This document shows positions 5,211 through 12,394 of a stretch of 23,792 bases of DNA, in pieces. Source of the stretch: a virus. The DNA lies in the IMG/VR virus record IMGVR_UViG_3300043772_000259, positions 1 to 23,792 of that record. One strand, 5' to 3'. Position 1 is the first letter of the stretch, and the number at the start of each line of letters is the position of its first letter. Below the pieces are notes generated by a model that saw nothing but the letters and a program-made list of their open reading frames with translations, did no database searches and was not told the DNA's origin. The position numbers were made by a program, and so were the translations under genes.

Positions 5211-5451
5211 GTTTATAATTATAGAGAAAATAGCTGACAGTAAAGAACGCAGCTCAGGTCTTATAATGACAGTTGAGGACACTCGTGAGTTGAGGTATAA
5301 TAAGGCTAAAGTTTTGTCTGTTGGATCGATGGTATCTGGTATAACTGAAGCCAACGAGATATATTTTGACAAGGCGGCAGGTCATGACGTTTTGATAGAT
5401 GACAAACGTCTTACCGTAATTCAAGAGAAGGACGTTGTTTGTGTTCTTTAA
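5194..5451 (+). CDS. groS: Phage-encoded GroES-like co-chaperonin, 85 aa
   Basis: Small GroES-type lid protein. Residues 15-33 match the mobile loop, with SSGLIMT (20-26) at the place of SAGGIVLTG in E. coli; LIM would be the hydrophobic tripeptide that docks on GroEL. The flanking strands fit: LNKFIIIEKI at the start, AKVLSVG (38-44), and a C-terminal strand ending KDVVCVL. It is about 10 residues shorter than bacterial GroES and lacks a clear roof-loop sequence. The ATG lies inside the last codons of groEL (17-nt overlap), so the two are probably coupled. Its 3' end overlaps the convergent minus-strand gene by 41 bp with no terminator visible. Confidence 0.88.
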   Translation: MKVLNKFIIIEKIADSKERSSGLIMTVEDTRELRYNKAKVLSVGSMVSGITEANEIYFDKAAGHDVLIDDKRLTVIQEKDVVCVL

Positions 5452-5926
5452 GTTCTTTGTTATGTCTTTTAATTGCTATGGCTAGAGTCTTGTGAGAAAA
5501 TGGGGCTTTCTCTTTGAACACTACATTACGTCTATCTGACTCAGGTATAGGCTCTAGTCCAAGCAATTTTTTATAGATGGAGTTAACTAACTTTTTCCCT
5601 TTATACGACACCTCGTATAAGTTAGCTTCTTGGTGGCTGCGTTTGCGCCAAATATAAATCCAATCATCTTTCAGGAGTCTGTTGAACCGTTCTCGATCCC
5701 AAGACATTATATTTGAGTAGTTATCGAATTGTGTTCTGGTGAATAGTTTTTCTGAGTATAGGAACAGAATCATTTCTAGGTCGGCTGTTGATTTAAGTCC
5801 GTTGTTTGCTATAGCCCACTTTCTAATAATTGTCCAATGTTTTAAGAAGTCGTAAGCACCTTCTTTTCTAGCGTATAATTTTTCTGGACGTCTATACGTT
5901 ATTTTCTTTTTTACTTTAGGAATCAT
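5411..5926 (-). CDS. Winged-helix-like protein, candidate regulator, 171 aa
   Basis: The only clear minus-strand gene between 1904 and the right end. An earlier in-frame ATG (6103) lies inside other genes and codes for implausible sequence, so I use MIPKVKKKITYRR at 5926. Residues 25-125 have a MarR/winged-helix pattern: helices at WTIIRKWAIANNG and ADLEMILFLYSEK, a recognition-helix-like SWDRERFNRLLKDDWI (75-90), a wing (IYIWRKRSHQEANLYEVS) and a closing helix YKGKKLVNSIYKKLLG. The C-terminus is basic. DNA binding and regulation are inference; a virion role is possible. It faces the operon at 5957 and converges on groES. Confidence 0.85.
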   Translation of the reverse strand: MIPKVKKKITYRRPEKLYARKEGAYDFLKHWTIIRKWAIANNGLKSTADLEMILFLYSEKLFTRTQFDNYSNIMSWDRERFNRLLKDDWIYIWRKRSHQEANLYEVSYKGKKLVNSIYKKLLGLEPIPESDRRNVVFKEKAPFSHKTLAIAIKRHNKELKEHKQRPSLELR

Positions 5927-5931
5927 TTTAT

Positions 5932-5939
5932 TATATTTG
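5932..5939 (+). promoter_or_regulatory. Rightward -7 box TATATTTG for the small basic gene operon
   Basis: TATATTTG lies 17 nt upstream of the ATG at 5957, inside the 30-bp gap between two divergent genes. No good -33 TTG is visible, because that position lies in the coding sequence of the minus-strand gene. Confidence 0.5.
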
Positions 5940-5949
5940 TATTTCAAAA

Positions 5950-5957
5950 CAAAGTTA
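5950..5957 (-). promoter_or_regulatory. Leftward -7 box TAACTTTG for the winged-helix gene
   Basis: On the minus strand TAACTTTG (5957-5950) lies 23 nt before the ATG at 5926. It touches the start codon of the rightward gene, so the two divergent promoters overlap physically. A TTTG 24-25 nt further upstream is a weak -33. Confidence 0.45.
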
Positions 5958-6094
5958 TGAAAAAGATAGTTGAAAAGAAAACAAAAGAGGTATATCCTTC
6001 TAAAAAGGCTATGATTAAACATGAGAAGTCTGAGTCTATGAAGGAGCGTATTATGGAGTATGGAAAGAAGTCTCCAAAGGTTAAGAAAAAATGA
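5957..6094 (+). CDS. Small lysine-rich protein, 45 aa
   Basis: A 45-residue ORF beginning MKKIVEKKTKEVYPSKKAMI and ending YGKKSPKVKKK. It is extremely basic and probably helical in the middle (KHEKSESMKERIMEYG). The ATG follows a TATATTTG box by 17 nt, and its stop overlaps the next ATG (ATGA), so it heads an operon of basic proteins. An open frame covers the same DNA on the minus strand, but its residues look random and the promoter arrangement favours the plus-strand gene. Possibly a nucleic-acid-binding internal protein (inference). Confidence 0.7.
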   Translation: MKKIVEKKTKEVYPSKKAMIKHEKSESMKERIMEYGKKSPKVKKK

Positions 6095-6393
6095 AAGACC
6101 CAAGATTAGAAAGAGCAGGTGTTGAGGGATTTAATAAGCCCAAGAGAACGCCCAGTCATCCGACCAAAAGTCATATTGTTGTGGCAAAAGAAGGTGACAA
6201 AATAAAGACTATTCGTTTTGGGCAGCAAGGTGTTAAGACCAACCAAACGGTAGGTCAGCGTGAGGCGTTTAAGAGCCGTCACGCTAAGAACATTGCTAAA
6301 GGTAAGATGAGTGCAGCATATTGGGCTAATAAAGAAAAATGGGCCGCTAGTGACACTAAGAGTCCAAGTAAAAAATGGGTTAAGGGAAGCTAG
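6091..6393 (+). CDS. Conserved phage protein, basic, 100 aa
   Basis: The sequence KSHIVVAKEGDKIKTIRFGQ, then HAKNIAKGKMSAAYWANKEKW (residues about 70-91) matches a small protein I have seen repeatedly in phages of unrelated hosts. It pairs a short beta segment (HIVVAKEGDKIKTIRFGQQG) with a basic helix ending in an aromatic YW..KEKW motif. It is strongly basic with no catalytic signature. It overlaps the previous gene by ATGA and precedes the DUF5872-like gene by 1 nt. Function not established; a DNA- or capsid-associated role is inferred. Confidence 0.85.
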   Translation: MKDPRLERAGVEGFNKPKRTPSHPTKSHIVVAKEGDKIKTIRFGQQGVKTNQTVGQREAFKSRHAKNIAKGKMSAAYWANKEKWAASDTKSPSKKWVKGS

Positions 6394-6394
6394 T

Positions 6395-6784
6395 ATGTCT
6401 GTAGCCAAGAAGAAAAACCCAGCGTTATGGGATCGTGTTGTGTCAAGCGTTAAGGCTAGCAGTAATGGAGGTGAGCCAGGGTCTTGGTCCGCGAGAAAAG
6501 CACAGTTGGCAGTAGCTAAGTATAAAGACGCAGGCGGCCAATATGTCGGCAAGAAGTCCAAGTCAAATGATTTGACTAAGTGGACTGATCAGAAGTGGCG
6601 AACTAAGAGTGGTAAGCCTAGCAGTGAGACAGGCGAGAGGTATTTACCTGAGAAGGCTATCAAGTCATTAAGCAGTTCTGAGTACGCAGCTACAACAAGA
6701 GCAAAGAGGCAAGGTGGTGGTACAGGTAGTGTTGTTAAGCAGCCAAAGAGTATTGCAAGTAAGGTTAAGAAATATAGAGACTAA
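6395..6784 (+). CDS. DUF5872-like phage protein, 129 aa
   Basis: The open frame extends back to 6311, but that part overlaps the previous gene. The ATG at 6395, one base after the upstream stop, gives MSVAKKKNPALWDRVVSSVK. The order LWDRVVSSVK / GGEPGSWSARKAQLAVAKY / DLTKWTDQKWRTKSGKPSSETGERYLPEKA / YAATTRAKRQGGG fits the pattern I associate with DUF5872, found in many phages and some large DNA viruses. It is very basic and ends KSIASKVKKYRD. Function unknown. Membership is from memory of the motif and should be checked with a profile search. Confidence 0.88.
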   Translation: MSVAKKKNPALWDRVVSSVKASSNGGEPGSWSARKAQLAVAKYKDAGGQYVGKKSKSNDLTKWTDQKWRTKSGKPSSETGERYLPEKAIKSLSSSEYAATTRAKRQGGGTGSVVKQPKSIASKVKKYRD

Positions 6785-7044
6785 TGGGAGCAAGTAAGAC
6801 ATCGAAATATTATGCAGCCAATCCTAAAGCTGCTGAGAAGAGGAGGGAATATCAGCGTGAGTTGAATAAGACTGATGAGTCTAAGAAATATAGAGCTGAG
6901 CATGTGAAGGTCAGAAGAGAGGAAGGAATTTATGGCAAGGGTGGTCCTGACATGAGTAAGAAAAAAAATGGTAACTTTGTAAAAGAAAAAGCTTCTATCA
7001 ATAGAGCTCGAAATGGAGCTAATGGTAAGAGCACTAAAAAATAA
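6784..7044 (+). CDS. Conserved small basic phage protein (YYAANP type), 86 aa
   Basis: Begins MGASKTSKYYAANPKAAEK and ends KASINRARNGANGKSTKK. The YYAANP...YQRELNKT start, central RREEGIYGKGGPDMSK and C-terminal NRARNGxxGKSTKK recall a small protein common in tailed phages with no assigned function. It is about 35% charged and likely disordered or helical. Its ATG shares one base with the upstream stop. Together with the three genes before it, it forms a run of four very basic proteins. Confidence 0.85.
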   Translation: MGASKTSKYYAANPKAAEKRREYQRELNKTDESKKYRAEHVKVRREEGIYGKGGPDMSKKKNGNFVKEKASINRARNGANGKSTKK

Positions 7045-7049
7045 ATAAG

Positions 7050-7325
7050 ATGGCAAATTTAAAATTACAAACGAGTAGAGCTGCTGCTGTAACACCTAAT
7101 GATACTGTAAACATACCATTTCCTGGTGATGCGACAGCGTCTCCAAATGAGGCTAGATGGCCTTGTGTATTGTATGTAGGAACAGGTGGCACATTGCGAA
7201 TTATGACAGCTGATGGTGATGATGTAACGTTGGTTAATGTTGCTGACGGAACGTTTATTCCTATTCAAGTTATTCGAGTATTTTCGTCAACTACAGATGC
7301 TACTAACATTATAGCTCTTTGGTAA
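7050..7325 (+). CDS. Small beta-rich virion protein, 91 aa
   Basis: Begins MANLKLQTSRAAAVTPNDTV. It is rich in short strands with glycine turns (CVLYVGTGGTLRIMTADGDD, VTLVNVADGTFIPIQVIRVF) and ends NIIALW. This recalls small beta-sandwich proteins often found in phage virion modules. No catalytic residues. It starts the adsorption module and lies 3 nt before the LamG-like protein. A decoration or tail-tip role is plausible but inferred. Confidence 0.85.
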   Translation: MANLKLQTSRAAAVTPNDTVNIPFPGDATASPNEARWPCVLYVGTGGTLRIMTADGDDVTLVNVADGTFIPIQVIRVFSSTTDATNIIALW

Positions 7326-7328
7326 TAT

Positions 7329-8153
7329 ATGCCTTTACAAATATCCATATCAAACGCTATAGGTTCTAGAGGTGTAACTGCTGCTGGCGGATACGATCCT
7401 GACGCACAAGCATTCATAACAGCGGCTTCAATTACTAACCCTACTCAACAAAGTGCTATTAATCAGTTAGTGCTGGACTTAAAAGGGTATTCTATTTGGA
7501 CAAAGATGAAGGCTTTGTATCCGTTTGTTGGCGGTACAGCTTCAACTCATAAATGGAACCTCAAAGACCCACGCGACTTGGATGCTGCGTTTAGATTAGT
7601 GTTTAGTGGCGGTTGGACACATAGCTCAACGGGTGCTACTCCAAATGGGACTAATGCTTATGCTGATACTAAATTAGACTTAATAAATAATACTACATTA
7701 AACTCAACAAGTTTTGGTGTATATTCAAGAACTAATAGTAACGGTACTGAAGTAGAAATTGGAGCTGAAGGAAACTCACCTGCTTCGGGTAGTAATATTT
7801 TTATAAGATTTTCTAACGTTACATACGCTCGTGTTAATTCTTTGCAGGCGTGGATAAGTTATTCTGATACTGATTCAAGAGGTTTCTATATTTCTAATAG
7901 GACGGCTTCAAATGTTGTAAATACTTGGAGAAATAATGTTAAAAAAGCAACAGGAACAACAGCTTCTTTACTTCCTATTGGTAATGTAAGTTACACTTTA
8001 GGAGTTAATAATAACGCAAGCGGAACAAAACAATATTACTCTACTAAAGAACAAGCATTTGCATTTATTGGTGACGGTTTAACAGATACCGAAGCTGGTA
8101 ACTTTTACACAGCCGTACAAGCATTCCAAACAACTTTAGGACGTCAAGTATGA
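7329..8153 (+). CDS. LamG/concanavalin-like tail adhesin, 274 aa
   Basis: The N-terminal ~50 residues (ISNAIGSRGV...DAQAFITAASITNPTQQSAI) look like a helical anchor seen on Bacteroidota phage adhesins. They are followed by MKALYPFVGGTASTHKWNLK / DLDAAFRLVFSGGWTHSSTG, a signature I associate with concanavalin A-like lectin (LamG-type) domains covering about residues 60-265. The body is beta-rich with many Asn, Ser and Thr. Probable role: receptor or glycan binding at the tail. Its stop overlaps the next ATG (ATGA). Confidence 0.85.
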   Translation: MPLQISISNAIGSRGVTAAGGYDPDAQAFITAASITNPTQQSAINQLVLDLKGYSIWTKMKALYPFVGGTASTHKWNLKDPRDLDAAFRLVFSGGWTHSSTGATPNGTNAYADTKLDLINNTTLNSTSFGVYSRTNSNGTEVEIGAEGNSPASGSNIFIRFSNVTYARVNSLQAWISYSDTDSRGFYISNRTASNVVNTWRNNVKKATGTTASLLPIGNVSYTLGVNNNASGTKQYYSTKEQAFAFIGDGLTDTEAGNFYTAVQAFQTTLGRQV

Positions 8154-8404
8154 AACTAACACAACTAACAGCAGAACAAAAGTTAACCTATGTAGGTTTA
8201 CTTACAGAGGTACAAAAAGACGAATTAGTCGGTCAATGGTATGCACCTGACAGCTACTTTAATCCTATTCAGGACTTGAATGATAATTGGGTTATATCAG
8301 TAGAAGAAATGGAGCAATGTGTTAACCCTGATTATCTTTGGGTAAAAGACTTAGATTTGATACCATACGAACCTAAACCAACCCCACCACCTTTTGAAAA
8401 TTAA
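8150..8404 (+). CDS. Small acidic companion of the tail adhesin, 84 aa
   Basis: Begins MKLTQLTAEQKLTYVGLLTE; helix at 6-28, then YFNPIQDLNDNWVISVEEME and a proline-rich end (YEPKPTPPPFEN). A protein of this type, with the IQDxNDNWVIS motif, often follows the LamG-like adhesin in Bacteroidota phages. It overlaps that gene by 4 nt and is probably translationally coupled. Chaperone-like or adhesin-associated role inferred from position; no enzyme motif. Confidence 0.82.
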   Translation: MKLTQLTAEQKLTYVGLLTEVQKDELVGQWYAPDSYFNPIQDLNDNWVISVEEMEQCVNPDYLWVKDLDLIPYEPKPTPPPFEN

Positions 8405-8410
8405 TAAGAT

Positions 8411-9049
8411 ATGAGCGTACCAGCAGGAACAAGATTTATAGGAATTTTACCAGGTGTAGACATGGTAGAAAGAAAGTCCACACAGGCTAACAGTCCGACT
8501 GAAGTTTATACAATTGAGGATATAACTCCACCTACAACAAATTTCGGTTTGTTCGCTCAAACGGCCAATAGCACAATAATAACTAATACTAATGTAGAGA
8601 CATCGTTAATAAATGGTGGAGTAGGTAGTTTGTTTGTTCCAGCGAATGGTTTTCAGGTAGGTGATAGCTTTAGGGCTGTGATTGCTGGTGTTATTAATGT
8701 TGGTAACAATCAGACAATTAGAATAAAGGTTAAGGACGGTAACACTATATTAGCTGACAGTGGAGCTAAAACAATATCGAATATCACTAATAATGTATTC
8801 TCTTTAAATATTGATTTTACAGTAAGAGCATTAGGAGCGGCAGGTGTAGCATCTATTGTAGCGTTGGGCACATTTCATTTCACCAAGACATCGAATGGTG
8901 CTACAGAGGGGTTTGCATTTAACCAAGTTAATAGCACGACATTCGATACAACTGTTGGCAATACTTTAGATGTAACTGTTCAGTGGGGAGCTGCATCTAC
9001 ATCTAATTCAATTTATTCAGATATCTTTGTATTAAATAAAACATATTAA
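8411..9049 (+). CDS. Tail fibre/virion protein with shared N-terminal anchor, 212 aa
   Basis: Residues 1-38 ([20 protein letters not shown] ... YTIEDI) are nearly the same as the start of the next gene, so this is probably the domain attaching both to the tail. Residues 45-212 are beta-rich and Asn/Thr-rich ([19 protein letters not shown]), like a C-terminal head or jelly-roll receptor-binding domain. No lysis or enzyme motif. 2 nt separate its stop from the next gene. Adsorption role inferred. Confidence 0.82.
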   Translation: MSVPAGTRFIGILPGVDMVERKSTQANSPTEVYTIEDITPPTTNFGLFAQTANSTIITNTNVETSLINGGVGSLFVPANGFQVGDSFRAVIAGVINVGNNQTIRIKVKDGNTILADSGAKTISNITNNVFSLNIDFTVRALGAAGVASIVALGTFHFTKTSNGATEGFAFNQVNSTTFDTTVGNTLDVTVQWGAASTSNSIYSDIFVLNKTY

Positions 9050-9051
9050 AA

Positions 9052-10401
9052 ATGAGCATACCAGTAGGAACAAAATTCATAGGGATATCTCCAAATGTAA
9101 ATATGACAGAGAGAAAGTCAGCTCAGGCTAACAGTCCATCAGAGGTTTACACTATTGAGGATATTAAAGATGGAGGTGTTCCTGATAGTAGAACGATTAC
9201 TATTAATGGTACTACGCAAGATCTATCGGCTGATAGGACTTACACAGTTACAGATGCAAATCTTTCAACAAGTGATATAACTACAAATAATGTAAGTACA
9301 TCGAAACATGGATTTGCACCTAAAGCACCGAATGACATAGGTCAATTTTTATCAGGCGATGGAACTTGGAGAACTATTAATACTGGTATTACAGTAGGAA
9401 CAACAGCTGTAACATCAGGAACAGATGGTAGAGTATTCTTTCAAGCTGGTGGAGTAGTTCAACAAGATGGTGCATTCAATTGGGATAATACTAATAAGAG
9501 ATTAGGTATTGGAATAGCAGTGCCAACTGAAAAACTTCATGTATCAGGAAATATAATTGTATCTACAACAGGTATTAATAGATATGTAAGAATAGGCAGT
9601 TCAACTAACTATTGGTATGATTTACAATCTACTGGAGATACATTTCAAATAATTGATGGTGGTGGTGTTACAAGATTACATATAAGTTATCCAAATGGAA
9701 ATGTAGGAATTGGAACAACAGCTCCAGGATCAAGATTAGATATTAGAGCACAAGGTGCATTATCAACTGACATAGCATTTAGAGTTAGGAATAGTGCTGA
9801 TAGTGCTACATTTTTTACAGTTAGAGGGGATCAAGCAATAGAAATGATAAGAGAAAATCCTGCAACTAATGGAGGAATTCTTATTACAAAAGGTGATGCT
9901 TATAATTCTCCTAATATTAAGTTATATAGTGTATTCAGTTTGTTGGGTGAGATAGATGGTGCATCAAGTACTGCAAGATTTAATAACTTAAGAAGTGGTA
10001 CAACATCAGGTAATGGATATATGGGTATAGTTAACCCAACAAGTCAAAATAGATTTTTAAAATTTGTTGATGTTTTTGGAAATGAATATATCTCAATGGG
10101 TGGTAGTAATTATGATGGTGGAGGTGGTGTATCATTTACATTAAAAACAAGTACAAATACTGGAGCTAATTTTATTACATTTAGCAAAAGTGATAATACT
10201 AATAAATTTGTAGTTAGTGACCAGGCTAATGTGGGAATAGGTCAGGATACATTTGGTACTTCATCAAAGTTTGTTTTAGCAATGGCTAATGCTACAGCAC
10301 CAACAACTTCTCCAGCTGGATGTGGTCAGTTATATGTAGAAGGTGGAGCACTGAAATATAGAGGTAGCTCAGGAACAATCTCAGTTATTGCACCTGCATA
10401 G
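9052..10401 (+). CDS. Tail fibre protein with repeated GIG-type beta motifs, 449 aa
   Basis: The first 38 residues match the anchor of the 212-aa neighbour ([24 protein letters not shown]). Residues 60-110 hold the fibre-like segment [20 protein letters not shown] ... [11 protein letters not shown]. Repeats typical of trimeric fibres follow: [20 protein letters not shown] (about 150-170), [16 protein letters not shown] (about 218-233) and ANVGIGQD (near 390). There is no Peptidase_S74 catalytic tail; the end [20 protein letters not shown] resembles common fibre tips. Predicted tail fibre for host recognition. Codon use is very AT-rich. Confidence 0.88.
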   Translation: MSIPVGTKFIGISPNVNMTERKSAQANSPSEVYTIEDIKDGGVPDSRTITINGTTQDLSADRTYTVTDANLSTSDITTNNVSTSKHGFAPKAPNDIGQFLSGDGTWRTINTGITVGTTAVTSGTDGRVFFQAGGVVQQDGAFNWDNTNKRLGIGIAVPTEKLHVSGNIIVSTTGINRYVRIGSSTNYWYDLQSTGDTFQIIDGGGVTRLHISYPNGNVGIGTTAPGSRLDIRAQGALSTDIAFRVRNSADSATFFTVRGDQAIEMIRENPATNGGILITKGDAYNSPNIKLYSVFSLLGEIDGASSTARFNNLRSGTTSGNGYMGIVNPTSQNRFLKFVDVFGNEYISMGGSNYDGGGGVSFTLKTSTNTGANFITFSKSDNTNKFVVSDQANVGIGQDTFGTSSKFVLAMANATAPTTSPAGCGQLYVEGGALKYRGSSGTISVIAPA

Positions 10402-10417
10402 TTTTTTATTATCTTTA
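10388..10417 (+). promoter_or_regulatory. Candidate promoter before the 103-aa virion gene and lysis cassette
   Basis: TTG (10388-10390), 19-nt spacer, TATCTTTA (10410-10417): good spacing but the last -7 base is A rather than G. It lies in the 30-bp gap after the fibre gene and could boost lysis-gene expression. Confidence 0.4.
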
Positions 10418-10430
10418 CAAAAAAAATATT

Positions 10431-10742
10431 ATGGCAATTTTAATTAAAGCAACAGAAGAAAAAAAGATTACAATCTCAGGAACAGGTATTGAATTACCAG
10501 AGGTTTATGGTAGAATCCGTTTTGTAGGTGATTTCACAGGAACTACAATTCAAGGTGAGGTAGCAACATTTGCTAATGCAGAAACATTTGCAGAAGGTAA
10601 AATGCTTTATACTGATGTTCCTATTGGAAGTTATCAAGCTAATCTTGAAGAAGGTGAAGTTCAATCTTTAGAGACAGCTCACAAATATGCTAAGATAGCT
10701 TATGAGCAACAAGGGTATGAAGTCATCATTGATATGGCTTAA
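10431..10742 (+). CDS. Small virion-type protein, 103 aa
   Basis: Begins MAILIKATEEKKITISGTGI. Alternating strands (TISGTGIELPEVYGRIRFVG, TTIQGEVATFAN) are followed by a helix (SLETAHKYAKIAYEQQGYEV) and IIDMA. Similar small proteins follow fibre genes in Bacteroidota phages, but I cannot name the family. Its stop overlaps the spanin ATG (TAATG), so it leads into the lysis cassette. Accessory tail protein is the best guess. Confidence 0.82.
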   Translation: MAILIKATEEKKITISGTGIELPEVYGRIRFVGDFTGTTIQGEVATFANAETFAEGKMLYTDVPIGSYQANLEEGEVQSLETAHKYAKIAYEQQGYEVIIDMA

Positions 10743-11191
10743 TGCGATATATTGCTCCATTACTTTTTTTAATAATAGCCTGCACGCCTCAAAGAAGATT
10801 TGATAGGTTAGTAAAGAAGTATCCATATCTTTTGACTAATGATACATTAGTTGTAAGAGATACAATTAGAGATACAATTCGTATTACTGTTCCTGAGGTT
10901 GAAGTTGATACTATTGTAAGTGTAAAGGAGCTTTATGATACGATTATATTAGAGAAAGATCGTATTAAAGTAAAGGTATGGCGAGTAAAAGATAAGGTAT
11001 ATATAAATGGAAGATGTGACACTATTTATATAGAAAAACCAATAGAAAGAATAGTATATAGGAAGATTCCTGTTAAGTATTATCAAAAGACACCTTGGTA
11101 TAAAATACTGTTGAATAATGTTCTAGGAATTTTATTAATTTTGCTACTAATATATATTACGTACAGAATTATAAAAAACTACTTACTTTGA
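10742..11191 (+). CDS. Predicted one-piece spanin (u-spanin), lipoprotein plus C-terminal TM, 149 aa
   Basis: The N-terminus MRYIAPLLFLIIAC is a short lipoprotein signal with lipobox IIAC; Cys14 would be lipidated and sorted to the outer membrane. Residues 35-110 are periplasmic, with DT(I/V) repeats (VVRDTIRDTIRITVPEVEVD) suggesting extended beta structure. Residues 122-141 form a membrane helix (LLNNVLGILLILLLIYITY) with a basic end (RIIKNYLL). Lipid anchor at one end and membrane helix at the other is the layout of unimolecular spanins such as T1 gp11, which fuse inner and outer membranes in the last lysis step. The following holin and amidase support it. Confidence 0.8.
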   Translation: MRYIAPLLFLIIACTPQRRFDRLVKKYPYLLTNDTLVVRDTIRDTIRITVPEVEVDTIVSVKELYDTIILEKDRIKVKVWRVKDKVYINGRCDTIYIEKPIERIVYRKIPVKYYQKTPWYKILLNNVLGILLILLLIYITYRIIKNYLL

Positions 11192-11613
11192 AAACAAAAC
11201 TATTACTCTTAGCAACATCATTCTTAGCTGTAATCTCTCCAGTAAAGCCAATGATATATATTGCGATACTTGCAATTATTTTAGATACTTGCTTTGGTAT
11301 TTGGAGAAGCGTTAAAAAGGGAGGCTGGAAGGCTATAAAGAGCAGAAGGTTATCACATGTATTAAGTAAATCACTTCTTTATTGTGGAGCTATATTGTTT
11401 GTATTCTTGTTAGAGAAATATATAGCTGCTGATTTACTTGCTCACTTTATAGCTGTTGATTTAGTAATGACAAAGATAGTAGCATTTTTCTGTGTGGCTG
11501 TAGAGGTTAAATCTATCAATGAGAAATATGAGGAGGTCACAGGAACTAACTTATTAAAATCATTAAGACATTTTGTAACAAGAGCAAAAGAAGAGGCAGA
11601 TAAATTATCATGA
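11188..11613 (+). CDS. Phage holin (holin_4/PF05105-like), TTG start, 141 aa
   Basis: Membrane protein with hydrophobic segments at about 4-18, 22-38, 60-76 and 85-105. The signature ILDTCFGIWRSVKKGGWKAI ... SRRLSHVLSKSLLY matches the phage holin family 4 pattern. The only start giving the first segment is TTG at 11188, which overlaps the spanin stop as TTGA; the next ATG (residue 22) would remove a helix. It likely makes inner-membrane holes to release or activate the amidase. Its stop overlaps the amidase ATG. Confidence 0.88.
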   Translation: MKTKLLLLATSFLAVISPVKPMIYIAILAIILDTCFGIWRSVKKGGWKAIKSRRLSHVLSKSLLYCGAILFVFLLEKYIAADLLAHFIAVDLVMTKIVAFFCVAVEVKSINEKYEEVTGTNLLKSLRHFVTRAKEEADKLS

Positions 11614-12257
11614 GTTTAGATACAACAAAAATAGTTCAGAGTCGATTAAAAAAGACTCAGTATTTTCAGGACGAGACTCCTAAGAATCAGATATATTTAC
11701 ATCACACAGCAGGTGGCGGTAATCCAGTTGCAGTTGCTAAGTATTGGGACAATACATCTGACAGAGTAGCTACTGCTTTTGTTATTGGTAGTAATGGCAC
11801 AATCGTTCAGTGTTTTTCATCAAGAGAGTGGGCATACCATCTTGGTTTAAAGAAGAACATTTTCACAAAGCATAATGTGCCATATAAATCTCTTGACAAG
11901 TTTTCAGTAGGTATTGAGGTATGTAACTTTGGTCCACTTAAATTAAAGAACGGTAAGTTCTATACATATGTAAATAGTGTTGTTGATCCGAGTGATGTAA
12001 CAACTTTAGATAAGCCATATAAAGGGCATATATATTGGCAGAAGTATACAGATAAGCAGATCGATAGTTTAAAAGATCTTGTTGAATATCTGTGTGATAC
12101 TTACAATATACCTAGAGAATATAACGAGGACATTTGGGATATTACTCCGAGGGCATTAAAAGGTGAGGATGGTATATTCACTCACAATTCAGTTAGGACT
12201 GACAAGTCTGACATGTATCCATGTCCGCGAGTAATTGAGATGTTAAAGAGCTTGTAA
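11610..12257 (+). CDS. Endolysin: N-acetylmuramoyl-L-alanine amidase (Amidase_2), 215 aa
   Basis: Cuts the amide bond between muramic acid and the peptide stem in peptidoglycan. Expected zinc ligands: His31 in YLHHTAG, His192 in FTHNSVR and Cys205 in DMYPCP, matching the H-H-C set of T7 lysozyme-type amidases. VATAFVIGSNGTIVQCF (53-69), AYHLG (75-79) and SVGIEVCNFG (99-108) are typical of the family. There is no signal peptide, so holin help is expected. It is somewhat longer than T7 lysozyme, with an insertion at about 110-145 (TYVNSVVDPSDVTTLDK). ATGA overlaps join it to the holin before and the small basic gene after. Confidence 0.94.
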   Translation: MSLDTTKIVQSRLKKTQYFQDETPKNQIYLHHTAGGGNPVAVAKYWDNTSDRVATAFVIGSNGTIVQCFSSREWAYHLGLKKNIFTKHNVPYKSLDKFSVGIEVCNFGPLKLKNGKFYTYVNSVVDPSDVTTLDKPYKGHIYWQKYTDKQIDSLKDLVEYLCDTYNIPREYNEDIWDITPRALKGEDGIFTHNSVRTDKSDMYPCPRVIEMLKSL

Positions 12258-12394
12258 TGAAAAAGCAGAAGGATATATCATCATTTATAGCAAAGCCAAA
12301 GGTAAGTAGACCAGGTGTTCATGCTAAGACAAAGACCTCTAAGACTAAGAGCTCTAAGAATTATAAAAAACAATATAAAGGACAAGGCAGATGA
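12257..12394 (+). CDS. Small very basic protein, 45 aa
   Basis: The ORF begins MKKQKDISSFIAKPKVSRPG and continues VHAKTKTSKTKSSKNYKKQYKGQGR. The RPGVHAKTKTSKxKxSKNYKK..GQGR pattern is one I have seen as a free-standing small protein in many phages. Its ATG shares a base with the amidase stop and its TGA overlaps the next ATG, giving strong operon support. Probably disordered; function unknown, possibly nucleic-acid binding. Confidence 0.82.
   Translation: MKKQKDISSFIAKPKVSRPGVHAKTKTSKTKSSKNYKKQYKGQGR

Noticed and set aside
5926-6103. N-terminal extension of the minus-strand winged-helix gene back to 6103
   Set aside because: The extra 59 residues are a Leu/Phe-rich shadow of the plus-strand basic genes and would override the promoter and start at 5926.
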